Origin: FEN-1297 sp963787005
Lineage (GTDB): Bacteria; Bacteroidota; Ignavibacteria; Ignavibacteriales; Ignavibacteriaceae
NCBI GenBank assembly: GCA_963787005.1
Contig: CAWBBX010000099.1
Location: forward strand, 21,671-85,670
Reading direction: 5' to 3'
Length of the DNA stretch: 64,000 nt
Under the pieces are notes generated by a model. The model did no database searches. It was not told the DNA's origin and saw only the letters and a list, made by a program, of their open reading frames with translations. Shown piece after piece: positions 33,709 through 41,768 of the stretch. A program made the translations under genes and the position numbers. How positions within the stretch are numbered: position 1 is the first letter of the stretch; every line of letters begins with the position of its first letter.

Positions 33709-34289
33709 GCACCGCTAAATTAATTGCGCTTGCAATTATTATCACGGCCTCCGGATTTTATTACGGCTGCGGATCTTCGTCATTAAATGAAAATCATTCA
33801 AAGATTCATATCACCGCGGGGGAGATTAAAAATCTGGCGGTGAACGGCATTCCTTCCGGCAATAAAACATCGATACAAGAGTTTTCTACGGTTCAAAAGT
33901 TGAAACTTTACGCTTCAATTGCCAGGAATAAGGCGGAAGTAACTTTTGACGCAGAAATTCATGTCCAAAATATTTCGGCCGTAGATGTAAGCGTGTTAAA
34001 GCTGAGCTCATTGAAATGGAATTTTGTCTTACATAATAAAGAAGCCGCTTCAGGGGAAGATGACCGAATTTATCAAGTCCCGGACTCGGGCATGGTCAAA
34101 ATTGATCTTATTGTTAAAATAGATGTCTCCAAAATATATCCGGGAGAAAAAACTGAAACCGCGATAGATAGAATTCTAAAAATATTCTCTTCCGGCCCGC
34201 ATTCCGGTGATTTAAAATTTAATATCAACGGCGTAATATCAAACAACGCCGGGAAGCGCCGAGTACGGAATGAACTGCTAATTTTTTGA
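33705..34289 (+). CDS. Lipoprotein with LEA14-like beta domain
   Basis: A 194-residue protein beginning with a membrane signal that ends 'FYYGC', a plausible lipobox with Cys near residue 22. The body 'KAEVTFDAEIHVQNISAVDVSVLKLSSLKW' (core 'VQNISAVDVSVLKLSSLKW') and 'VKIDLIVKIDVSKIYPGE' has the alternating strand pattern of LEA type 2 / water-stress immunoglobulin-like domains. Function unknown. It starts with TTG overlapping the stop of the preceding dehydrogenase (TTGA) with AGGAGC upstream, so it is translationally coupled. Confidence 0.7.
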   Translation: MSTAKLIALAIIITASGFYYGCGSSSLNENHSKIHITAGEIKNLAVNGIPSGNKTSIQEFSTVQKLKLYASIARNKAEVTFDAEIHVQNISAVDVSVLKLSSLKWNFVLHNKEAASGEDDRIYQVPDSGMVKIDLIVKIDVSKIYPGEKTETAIDRILKIFSSGPHSGDLKFNINGVISNNAGKRRVRNELLIF

Positions 34290-34415
34290 AAAATTAAGCG
34301 GGAAATAGCTCATTTTTCTTCCAATTAAGTGTTAATTTCTGTTTATTTCTTGTAAATTTTCTTAATTGATTCGTCTTATTATTAGTAAAACATCACAAAT
34401 TACAGGCTGTTCAGA

Positions 34416-35378
34416 ATGAGTAAAATTGAAAAATATGCTGTCGGCGTCGATCTAGGCGGAACCAATGTGAAGATCGGTATCGTATCAGCCAAAGGAAAAA
34501 TTATAAAGAAGACTTCGCTGGCGACAAAAGCTGAAGGCGGTCCGGAAAGTGTTATTACTCAAATTAAAAAAGGCGTAAAGGAAATTCTTGCTAGGAATAA
34601 ATTGAAGATTCAAGGGATCGGTATCGGATCTCCGGGAACAGTATCGGTAAAAAAAGGAACGGTAGAGAATCCTCCGAATTTACCGGGATGGGAAAAAGTC
34701 AACTTAGGTAAAATTATAAAGAAAGAATTCGACAATAACGTTTTTGTAGAGAACGACGCAAACGCGGCCGCGATAGGTGAAATGATTTTCGGTGCGGGGA
34801 AGAAACTGAATTCGTTTGTGATGATTACCCTCGGTACCGGTGTCGGCGGCGGAATTATCTTAAATCGAGAATTGTTCAGAGGAGAGTTCGGAGCGGCCGG
34901 TGAAATCGGGCATATGACCATCGATCTGAACGGTCCCAAATGTAACTGCGGTTCTTTCGGCTGCGTGGAGACGTATGTCGGCAATCATTACCTTGTAAAA
35001 AGGGTGAGGAAAGAACTAAAAAAAAATAAAGATTCACTAATATGGAAGCTGCTGGATAACAACCTGGATAATTTAACTCCCAAGACTGTGCAGAATGCGG
35101 CTGAACAAGATGATGAATATGCTAAAAAAGCTATTGATGAACTGGGCGTGTTCTTGGGCGCGGGACTCGCTTCAGCGGCCAACTTAACGGATATAAGCAC
35201 GTTTATTATCGGGGGCGGTGTGGCAGGGTTCGGTGAGCCTCTATTCAACTCAACATGCGATACCATCAAAGCCAGGGTACTTACACCGCTTAGGAAACGA
35301 ATTAAAGTTGTGCCGGCAAAACTTAAGAACGATGCGGGTATAAAAGGCGCGTCCGCGTTAGTATTCTATAAATCTTAA
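34416..35378 (+). CDS. ROK family sugar kinase (glucokinase-like)
   Basis: A 320-residue ROK protein that phosphorylates a sugar, most often glucose. The N-terminal phosphate motif 'VGVDLGGTNVKIGIV' is at residues 9-23, the catalytic 'VENDANAAAIGE' near 109-120, 'TLGTGVGGGII' near 135-145, and the zinc/ROK signature 'GEIGHMTID' followed by 'CNCGSFGCVETY' near 168-180. No DNA-binding domain precedes it, so it is a kinase and not a repressor. Alternatives are N-acetylmannosamine or fructose kinases. It is preceded by a 126-base AT-rich spacer. Confidence 0.92.
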   Translation: MSKIEKYAVGVDLGGTNVKIGIVSAKGKIIKKTSLATKAEGGPESVITQIKKGVKEILARNKLKIQGIGIGSPGTVSVKKGTVENPPNLPGWEKVNLGKIIKKEFDNNVFVENDANAAAIGEMIFGAGKKLNSFVMITLGTGVGGGIILNRELFRGEFGAAGEIGHMTIDLNGPKCNCGSFGCVETYVGNHYLVKRVRKELKKNKDSLIWKLLDNNLDNLTPKTVQNAAEQDDEYAKKAIDELGVFLGAGLASAANLTDISTFIIGGGVAGFGEPLFNSTCDTIKARVLTPLRKRIKVVPAKLKNDAGIKGASALVFYKS

Positions 35379-35424
35379 TCGATATATGAAGTTACCGCTT
35401 AAGACCTGGATTCAATAAGAATTA

Positions 35425-37980
35425 ATGAAGAAATCTTTTACCGCAATATTGTTTGTCTTAGTAATTGCCGCGAGTTCCTACGCTCAGGATTCTGCCGCCG
35501 TCACAGGCTCCGCAGCACTTTCCGGGTTTATGCCCGATACGCTTTCCTCAGTGCGCCGTGACAGTGTTAAAAACGATTCGTACAATGTAGATACTGTTAT
35601 TACTTCTACCGCAACGGATTCCATTATTTTTAACGTTTCGGATAAGAAAATGAGTCTTTACGGCAGCAGCGAGCTGAAGTACGGCGATACCAACCTTAAA
35701 AGCGGAAAGATATACGTCGACTTTAACACGAATAACGTAGACGCATACGGAGTGAAGGGCGATTCTGCCGTAGGAGCCCTGAAAAACACTCCCATTCTCT
35801 CGCAGGCCGGGGAAGTGTACAAAGGAAATTCGATGAAGTATAATTATAAGACTCAGGGGGGCCTTATTTCGAGCGCTTCAACAAAGACCGAGGGTTCGTA
35901 TTATTCCGGAGAGAAAATTAAGAAAGTTAATAAGGAAATTTATTTCATAAAGGACGGCACCTTTACCACCTGCGACGCAAAGCCCCCTCATTATTATTTT
36001 TATTCACCGGAAATGAAGCTGATAAACAAGAAGGAAATAATTTCCAAATGGATATGGCTTTATTTCGGCGGCGTACCTTTTCCGGTACCCCTTCCTTTTG
36101 CGATCTTTCCGATTCAATCCGGACGCCGCTCCGGAATAGTTGTGCCGGCATTCGGAAATGATCAAACTTACGGCTACTACTTTTCGCGCTTCGGATATTT
36201 TTGGGCGATAAACGATTACATGGATCTGAGTCTGACCGCCGATTATTACACTCGCGGAAGCTACAGCTTAAAAAGCAGGTTTCGCTATGTTAAAAGATAC
36301 AATTACAACGGAAGCTTCGAAGGTGGTTACTCCTATTTTAAAACCGGCGAATCCGGAGATCCCGACAGAAGTGAAAAAACTGACTGGCGTTTAATCTGGA
36401 GACACAACCAGAGAATTACTCCCACAATGCAGTTCAACGCGAACCTACAATTCATCTCCGGAAATTACCTGCAGAGAAACGTGCAGAATCTCAACGAGCT
36501 GTTAAGAAATAACATAGTTTCCAACGCAACGCTTTCAAAAACATGGGACGAATCCGGCAACAGCATGACATTGAGCTACAGCCGCCAGCAGGAGCTGCAG
36601 AACGGCAACATCAATGAAGTTCTTCCCAGCCTAACTTTCTCAATACCACAGAAATACCCGTTTAAGAGAACAGGAGTTTATAACGATCAGAAATGGTATG
36701 AGCTGATAGGGGTGAATTATACGGGGCAGTTCCAGAATAAAAGAACAAAAACGGGGGGGAACCTTTCCTCGCGCGGAGGCTTTCAGCACACGGTTGCTAT
36801 AAATGCTTCTCCGAAGTTCGGACATTTCAGTGTGACGCCGCGTATCAACTATGAAGAAGATTGGTACAATAAAAAAATAGAAGAGACATACGCCGGACTT
36901 ACTTATACAGGGGCCGATTCGATTGTCACAAAGGACATTAAACAGCTTGGATTCGTCAGAACGTTCGGTATAAATCTCAGCGGAACAACAAGATTTTACG
37001 GTATGTTTCAGCCGAACGCACTGGGCGTGGCGGCCGTCAGGCATACGGTTATTCCTACCGTATCCTATAACTACCGCCCTGATTATTCGAAGCCCGGCTG
37101 GGGATATTACGGCTCCTATACAAACTCAAAAGGAGAGACTGTTAAATACGATAAATACCAAAAAGAAATTTACGGCGGCCCTACTTCGGGCGAGCAGCAA
37201 AGCATATCTTTTTCTTTACAGAATATCTTCGAGATGAAGACAACCGTCGATCCGACCGATACGACTTCGAAACAGGATAAGATACAGCTTCTGAACCTGG
37301 GAGCTTCTCTGGGTTATAACTTCGCCGCCGACAGTTTAAAATTTTCCAATGTGAACCTGAATTACCGCACCCAGGTAGGCAACCTGCTTAATCTTTCCGG
37401 ATCATCCAGCTTTTCACTTTATGATTCTGCTCCCAATAAACCGGCGATAAATAAGTTCCTTATAAACGAAGGCAAAGGACTTATGCGGCTTACCAATTTT
37501 AATTTTTCCGTATCTACTAGTTTGTCAGGCGAAAAATTAAAATCATCCGCTCCGGTGCCGAATCAACAAATTGAGAAAAATCCTCTCGGAGATGAAAACC
37601 CGGACAATGTTTACAGGGGAATTTATAACAACAGTGAACCGGACTTCAGCATTCCCTGGGATCTTTCGCTCAGCTATAATTATAATCTTTCAAGGCCTTA
37701 TCCCTCTGTTTCTTCGATTTCATCCAACTTAAACGGAAGCTTGAATTTCAATCTAACGCCTAAATGGAAGCTTTCTTTTACGGGCAGTTATGATCTCAGG
37801 CGCAGTGCGTTCGCCGCCCCGCAGATAAGGATATCGCGTGATCTGCATGCGTGGATAATGAACTTCACCTGGAATCCGGTCGGAACGTACAGCGGTTATT
37901 TCCTTGAAATTAGAGTCAAAGCTCCGCAGCTCCAGGACTTGAAGATCACTAAGAGAGATCAGTTCTACAACGGTAAATAG
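35425..37980 (+). CDS. lptD: LptD-like LPS-assembly outer-membrane protein
   Basis: An 851-residue exported protein: signal 'MKKSFTAILFVLVIAASSYAQ', an OstA/LptA-like beta-jellyroll at about 60-190 ('YGSSELKYGDTNLKSGKIYVDF', core 'GDTNLKSGKIYVDF'; 'GEVYKGNSMKYNYKTQGG'), then 'FIKDGTFTTCDAKPPHYYFYSPEMKLI' (core 'GTFTTCDAKPPHYYFYS') and a long aromatic-rich barrel to the end. LptD inserts lipopolysaccharide in the outer leaflet. Only one cysteine is obvious, so the disulfide-gated maturation of E. coli LptD does not apply. No LptE is adjacent. The YacP-like gene starts 39 bases later. Confidence 0.87.
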   Translation: MKKSFTAILFVLVIAASSYAQDSAAVTGSAALSGFMPDTLSSVRRDSVKNDSYNVDTVITSTATDSIIFNVSDKKMSLYGSSELKYGDTNLKSGKIYVDFNTNNVDAYGVKGDSAVGALKNTPILSQAGEVYKGNSMKYNYKTQGGLISSASTKTEGSYYSGEKIKKVNKEIYFIKDGTFTTCDAKPPHYYFYSPEMKLINKKEIISKWIWLYFGGVPFPVPLPFAIFPIQSGRRSGIVVPAFGNDQTYGYYFSRFGYFWAINDYMDLSLTADYYTRGSYSLKSRFRYVKRYNYNGSFEGGYSYFKTGESGDPDRSEKTDWRLIWRHNQRITPTMQFNANLQFISGNYLQRNVQNLNELLRNNIVSNATLSKTWDESGNSMTLSYSRQQELQNGNINEVLPSLTFSIPQKYPFKRTGVYNDQKWYELIGVNYTGQFQNKRTKTGGNLSSRGGFQHTVAINASPKFGHFSVTPRINYEEDWYNKKIEETYAGLTYTGADSIVTKDIKQLGFVRTFGINLSGTTRFYGMFQPNALGVAAVRHTVIPTVSYNYRPDYSKPGWGYYGSYTNSKGETVKYDKYQKEIYGGPTSGEQQSISFSLQNIFEMKTTVDPTDTTSKQDKIQLLNLGASLGYNFAADSLKFSNVNLNYRTQVGNLLNLSGSSSFSLYDSAPNKPAINKFLINEGKGLMRLTNFNFSVSTSLSGEKLKSSAPVPNQQIEKNPLGDENPDNVYRGIYNNSEPDFSIPWDLSLSYNYNLSRPYPSVSSISSNLNGSLNFNLTPKWKLSFTGSYDLRRSAFAAPQIRISRDLHAWIMNFTWNPVGTYSGYFLEIRVKAPQLQDLKITKRDQFYNGK

Positions 37981-38019
37981 CAAAGAAGAACCGGTTTCGG
38001 AAAAATCATACTAAAAATC

Positions 38020-38481
38020 ATGATCCATTATATAATTGACGGAAATAATTTAATTGGGAAGATCAGCCTGCTTAAGAAAATTCAGGCTAAGGATAAACAG
38101 TCATCGCGCGAGAAGCTGGCCTTTATGCTGGAAAATTATTTCCGGCAAAAGAAAGCGAAGGTTACGTTGCACCTGGACGGTTTTGAGAACGAGCCTATAC
38201 GCAGGAGTCAAATAAAAATTATCTACAGCGAGAAGAGAACAGCGGATGAGAAAATAAAGAAGGAAATCGAACTCGCGAAAAACCGTAAGCTAATAACGGT
38301 TATAACATCGGATAACAACCTTAGAGAGTTTGCCAGGGTCTGCGGCTGCGGGGTCATACCCAGTGAAAAATTCGGAGAGGAGTTATCGAATAAAAACGGT
38401 AAGGACGAAGAGAAAAAGAAAGTTGACGAGATGAAAAATGAAAATGAATTTTTTAAGAGACTTTTTGACGCGGAAGATTAA
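38020..38481 (+). CDS. YacP-like NYN domain ribonuclease
   Basis: A 153-residue PIN/NYN-like protein. 'YIIDGNNLIGKI' at 4-15 gives the first acidic site, 'VTLHLDGFENEP' near 47-58 and 'ITVITSDNNLREFARVCGCGVI' near 91-112 (core 'VITSDNNLREFA') the others. The relative Rae1/YacP of Bacillus cleaves mRNA in the ribosomal A-site. The C-terminus is lysine/glutamate-rich. It is the last + strand gene before the convergent sensor kinase, with 15 bases between stops. Confidence 0.85.
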   Translation: MIHYIIDGNNLIGKISLLKKIQAKDKQSSREKLAFMLENYFRQKKAKVTLHLDGFENEPIRRSQIKIIYSEKRTADEKIKKEIELAKNRKLITVITSDNNLREFARVCGCGVIPSEKFGEELSNKNGKDEEKKKVDEMKNENEFFKRLFDAED

Positions 38482-38496
38482 GGCTGGATGTCAGCT

Positions 38497-39834
38497 TTAA
38501 GTTACTCGGCTTTTATCCGATTTGTCGAGGGTTATCTTAAATTCAGTTACTCTATTCGGCTCCGAATAGACTTCGATATCTGCACCGTGCCATCCGATAA
38601 TCGCCTTAACCACTGCGAGACCCAATCCAACGCCTCCCGTGTCCCTGTTTCTTGAAGATTCCACTCTGTAAAACCTCTCGAATATTTTAGGCAGTGAGTC
38701 AGCGGGTATACCCTCACCGTTATTTATTACGCTGACGTATACCTTCCCGTTTGCGGAGCTTTCTCCCTTAACAATTACGAAGTTGTTTTCTTCTCCGTAT
38801 TTCACCGCGTTATCGATTAAGTTTGAGAGCGCCTGGGTCATCAGTTCTCTGTCGATGTCTATAAAAGAGTTTGTCTGCGAATCGAGCACGAGCGAAATAT
38901 TCTTATCAGCCCCGAGTATCTTCAGATTATCCACGACGCCTTTAAGGAAAACGTCAAGATTTATCTTCTCCTTATTTATCTCAATAAGCGAGTGATCTAT
39001 CTTTGATATAAAGAATAGATTATCTATTATTTTTGTCAGCCTTATTGTTTCTTCGTAATTGCTCTGAAGAACTTCCCTGTATTCGTCCGGGGTCTTAGGC
39101 GATTTTAGCGCTACTTCCGTCTCTCCGCGTAAAATCGTCAGCGGGGTTTTCAGTTCGTGAGCAGCCGAGATAGAAAACTGATTCATGTAATCGATTGAAA
39201 TCTTAATGCGGCTTATCATCTCGTTCATCTTTTTTACGAGCCTGCCGTATTCGTCACTGTATTTCTCCCCGATTATTTTCTCGTCAAGGTTAAGAGCTGT
39301 TATCTCCTCAGTCTTTTTAATGATGGCGTCTATCCTCGAAAGAGCCTTGGCCGAAATTATTCCGCCGCCTATTAAAGCAATAATGAAGAACAGGGGAGCC
39401 AGAAGTATATAGATATGCGCGAGACTGCTCAGTGTTTGGGATATATGCTGTATAGGAAAAGCAACCACTATCCTGTAGCTTTTATTGTTCATCATTACAC
39501 ATCGGATCGGTTTCTTAGATAGAGAGGTGTCATTAAAACTGAATAGGTTCAGCGGTTTATCTTTATTACGAAACGAAAACGCATAGTTATTCAGATTGGC
39601 CGATTTGAAAATAATCTTATTCTTAAATTCAATTTGTATGTAGTTATTCCGAAGATTGAAGGCTACCTCATTGTAAATTACGTCCCATACCAGGTCTTCG
39701 GGCGCCGAGTATATAGAATCGGGGACGAAATGATCGAGATCCAATTTCTTTTCTGAGACCAGCCTTAGGATAGCATTGGCCTGTGTCTTCAAGCTTCCGT
39801 CCAGGTTGTCGAGCAATGTATTGTAAAGGTACAA
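38497..39834 (-). CDS. Sensor histidine kinase (main frame; 5' end frameshifted)
   Basis: The in-frame portion is 445 residues from a TTG at 39834: a periplasmic sensor of about 110 residues, a membrane helix ('IYILLAPLFFIIALIGGGII', near 142-165), HAMP, the H-box 'FSISAAHELKTPLTILRGE' (His near 228), N-box 'NLIDNAVKYG', 'NNGEGIPADSLPKIFERFYR' and 'GGVGLGLAVVKAI'. It lacks the expected first membrane helix. That helix is encoded directly upstream in this same frame ('SSLFLGLEILLGIILYLY'), and the very N-terminus is in another frame from an ATG at 39943. The TTG start is therefore probably an artefact of a one-base indel. It follows the response regulator and forms a CusS/HprS-style pair with it. 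Confidence 0.88.
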   Translation of the reverse strand: MYLYNTLLDNLDGSLKTQANAILRLVSEKKLDLDHFVPDSIYSAPEDLVWDVIYNEVAFNLRNNYIQIEFKNKIIFKSANLNNYAFSFRNKDKPLNLFSFNDTSLSKKPIRCVMMNNKSYRIVVAFPIQHISQTLSSLAHIYILLAPLFFIIALIGGGIISAKALSRIDAIIKKTEEITALNLDEKIIGEKYSDEYGRLVKKMNEMISRIKISIDYMNQFSISAAHELKTPLTILRGETEVALKSPKTPDEYREVLQSNYEETIRLTKIIDNLFFISKIDHSLIEINKEKINLDVFLKGVVDNLKILGADKNISLVLDSQTNSFIDIDRELMTQALSNLIDNAVKYGEENNFVIVKGESSANGKVYVSVINNGEGIPADSLPKIFERFYRVESSRNRDTGGVGLGLAVVKAIIGWHGADIEVYSEPNRVTEFKITLDKSDKSRVT

Positions 39835-39943
39835 ATAAAGAATAATGCCGAGGAGTATCTCTAGCCCGAGAAAAAGAGAAGAATACCAGATCGTAAGTTT
39901 TAAATCTGGTTGAAGATAAAAAGAGTTTAAGCTTTGTAAACAT
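39835..39943 (-). other. 5' part of the histidine kinase gene, out of frame
   Basis: From the ATG at 39943 the - strand reads 'MFTKLKLFLSSTRFK', then leaves the kinase frame. Dropping one A from the AAAA run (TTTT at 39898-39901 on +) joins it to 'LTIWYSSLFLGLEILLG', giving the R-F-K-L-T-x-W-Y-S N-terminus that is standard for this kinase family. The full kinase would then be about 480 residues, starting 48 bases after the regulator's stop. This may be a sequencing error, a real disruption, or slippage on the A run. Confidence 0.75.
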
Positions 39944-39991
39944 TTTCGCTTTTCAAATCAAAAAACATCAAGTAAAAAAATCGTATTCAAA

Positions 39992-40663
39992 TTATTCATC
40001 TTTAATAATATATCCTGTCCCTCTAATCGTATGGATGAGCGGTTTATCGAAATTGTTGTCGATCTTTGAGCGCACCTTGTTTATGTAGACATCTATTATA
40101 TTAGTCTCGGTGTCGAAGTGATAGTCGTAAACATGCTCTATTAACCTGGTCCTTGATACAACCTTGTTCGCGTTGCGCATTAAATATTCGAGTATCGAGT
40201 ATTCTTTTGGCGTCAATATAATTTCAATTTTATTTCTGATTACTCTATGCGCCTGCAGGTCGAGTATAAGATCGCCGACCTTCAAAGTATTTGATTTTGT
40301 GCCGTCTTGTCTTCTTAAAAGAGCCCTCGATCTTGCAAGCAGTTCTTCAAAAGCGAACGGCTTTGTTAAATAGTCATCTGCGCCGGCGTCCAATCCTTCA
40401 ACTTTATCCCTCACGCTGTCTTTTACAGTAAGCATAAGTACGGGAGCAGCAATACCGCGTTTCCTTAATTCTTTTAGAAGAGATATACCGTCGAGATAGG
40501 GAAGCATTATGTCCAGAATAATAAGATCGTAATCCTCGGAAATAGCGAGAGACAATCCTTCCTTACCGTCGGAAGCTGTGTCGGCAGTATAGTATTCCTC
40601 TTCGAGTCCTTTTTTGATGAAGGAGGCTACCTTCTTTTCATCTTCTATTATTAATATTCTCAT
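39992..40663 (-). CDS. OmpR/PhoB-type response regulator
   Basis: A 223-residue DNA-binding regulator. Receiver domain 1-118: acidic pocket 'EDE' at 7-9, phospho-acceptor Asp51 in 'DLIILDIMLP', the Thr in 'MLTVKD' and the Lys in 'YLTKPF' near 101. The C-terminal winged helix (about 128-222) shows 'ILTPKEYSILEYLMRNANKVVSRTRLIEHVYDYHFDTETNIIDVYINKVRSKID' style sequence, with core 'LTPKEYSILEYLMRN' and 'NIIDVYINKVRSKI'. It resembles CusR/HprR. It lies between the Asr-like gene upstream (67 bases, with a hairpin) and its partner kinase. Confidence 0.95.
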   Translation of the reverse strand: MRILIIEDEKKVASFIKKGLEEEYYTADTASDGKEGLSLAISEDYDLIILDIMLPYLDGISLLKELRKRGIAAPVLMLTVKDSVRDKVEGLDAGADDYLTKPFAFEELLARSRALLRRQDGTKSNTLKVGDLILDLQAHRVIRNKIEIILTPKEYSILEYLMRNANKVVSRTRLIEHVYDYHFDTETNIIDVYINKVRSKIDNNFDKPLIHTIRGTGYIIKDE

Positions 40664-40673
40664 TGAATAAAAA

Positions 40674-40710
40674 TAAATAAAAAAGGAGAGTTAAAAAAAC
40701 TCTCCTTTTA
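40674..40710 (-). terminator. Terminator/attenuator hairpin between asr-like gene and response regulator
   Basis: AAAAGGAGAGTT (40681-40692) pairs perfectly with AACTCTCCTTTT (40698-40709). On the - strand it is followed by TTTTTTATTTATTTTT. It begins 21 bases after the stop of the lysine-rich gene and ends about 17 bases before the regulator's ATG. The whole gap is 67 bases, so the regulator either depends on read-through or has a promoter within the hairpin. Confidence 0.85.
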
Positions 40711-40730
40711 ATGCCGGATTAGCCGAAGAG

Positions 40731-41069
40731 TTATTTCTTCTCGGTTTCTTCTTTTTTCTCGGTCTTTTTGGCTTCCTTCTTTGCTACTTTTTTGTGGGCC
40801 TTCATTTCAGCCTTTTTAGCTTCTCTCTTTACCGCTTTATGATGAACTTTCTTTTTGGCTTTCATTCCTTCTTTTGCTTCGGCCTTCTTTCCAGTTTTCA
40901 TTTCATTTACTGCTACTTTCTTCTCAACCTTAACGTGCTCTTTCTTTTCTACCTTTGCTTTATGATGCTTTGGTTTCGCCAGTGTGGACTCCTGAGCGAA
41001 AGCCGAACAGATTCCGACAGTAAAAAAGAAAGCAAAGAGAACTGCTACTGACAAAATGCGGGATTTCAT
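40731..41069 (-). CDS. Exported Lys/His/Ala/Glu-rich disordered protein, Asr-like
   Basis: A 112-residue protein: signal peptide 'MKSRILSVAVLFAFFFTVGICSAFAQ', then about 85 residues almost entirely of Lys, Glu, Ala, His, Val and Met. Examples are 'KPKHHKAKVEKKEHVKVEKK', 'KAKKKVHHKAVKREAKKAEM' and 'KKVAKKEAKKTEKK'. It is disordered and strongly basic by composition. Enterobacterial acid-shock protein Asr has the same plan (signal plus K/H/A/Q repeats) and is controlled by the PhoBR and RstBA two-component systems. I start at ATG 41069, which has GAGAGG eight bases upstream; an ATG at 41084 is alternative. Histone-H1-like low complexity makes sequence homology weak, so the Asr link is by design and context only. 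Confidence 0.75.
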   Translation of the reverse strand: MKSRILSVAVLFAFFFTVGICSAFAQESTLAKPKHHKAKVEKKEHVKVEKKVAVNEMKTGKKAEAKEGMKAKKKVHHKAVKREAKKAEMKAHKKVAKKEAKKTEKKEETEKK

Positions 41070-41768
41070 GTTAGTACCTCTCATACAAAAATGTTGTTGA
41101 AAATTTTGTTCCGTAAATTCACTCTGAACTTACTCCGTAAACATAATTTGCCTTAATTAATTCAATCTTAATGGAAGATTAAAAAAAATTAATCTTTGTA
41201 CGAACGCTCTCAGGCTATACATACCCGCTGCGACAGCCGGCTTTAACGTAAAAATAATGCGCACAACAAATAAATGGACTTCATACGCTAAATTTGCCGA
41301 ATGTAAATTATCAACAAAATATTCATAGTATACGGAGAAGATGATAATGTCTGAAATTGGGCCATTTTGATGGTTTTTCGGTAATATTCATTTACCGGGA
41401 AAAAGTTATGCAGATAACGGAAAAATTTATTAAATCATATTGAATAGAAGATTAATTGATACAGCCGGTTAAAATGTCGATTATTACGCGATTATATCCT
41501 CTATTTACATGATATTTATAAATTGGAAACAAATTGTTATTTTTAAGGTAATATAATTTAATCAGTTAGGATAAAACTATTAAACCAGGACAAAACGGTA
41601 TCCGGAAATCTTTTTTGAATATTAAAAATCTATGCATGAATACCCTAATTATCTAGCGGCCAATTATCTTTCAAAATTTGCAATGATAATGAATTCATCC
41701 CCCAAAAAGGATAAATTATTTTTTGTGGGTATAGATAATCCATAAAAATTGAGAAGGACAAAACAAGA
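41070..41768. other. Long AT-rich non-coding region
   Basis: About 700 bases with no convincing gene on either strand. The left end must contain the promoter of the Asr-like gene (-) and the right end that of the membrane protein (+). A hairpin AAGATTAA/TTAATCTT lies at about 41175-41197, and CCCCCAAAAA and TTTTTTGTGGG (41700-41729) form a loose inverted repeat 40 bases before the + gene. I see no RNA family I can name. The base composition is clearly more AT-rich than the coding neighbours. Confidence 0.4.

Noticed and set aside
41700..41729. CCCCCAAAAA/TTTTTTGTGGG as a terminator before the membrane protein gene
   Set aside because: The pairing is interrupted and no T-run follows the right arm; left as an unclassified inverted repeat.
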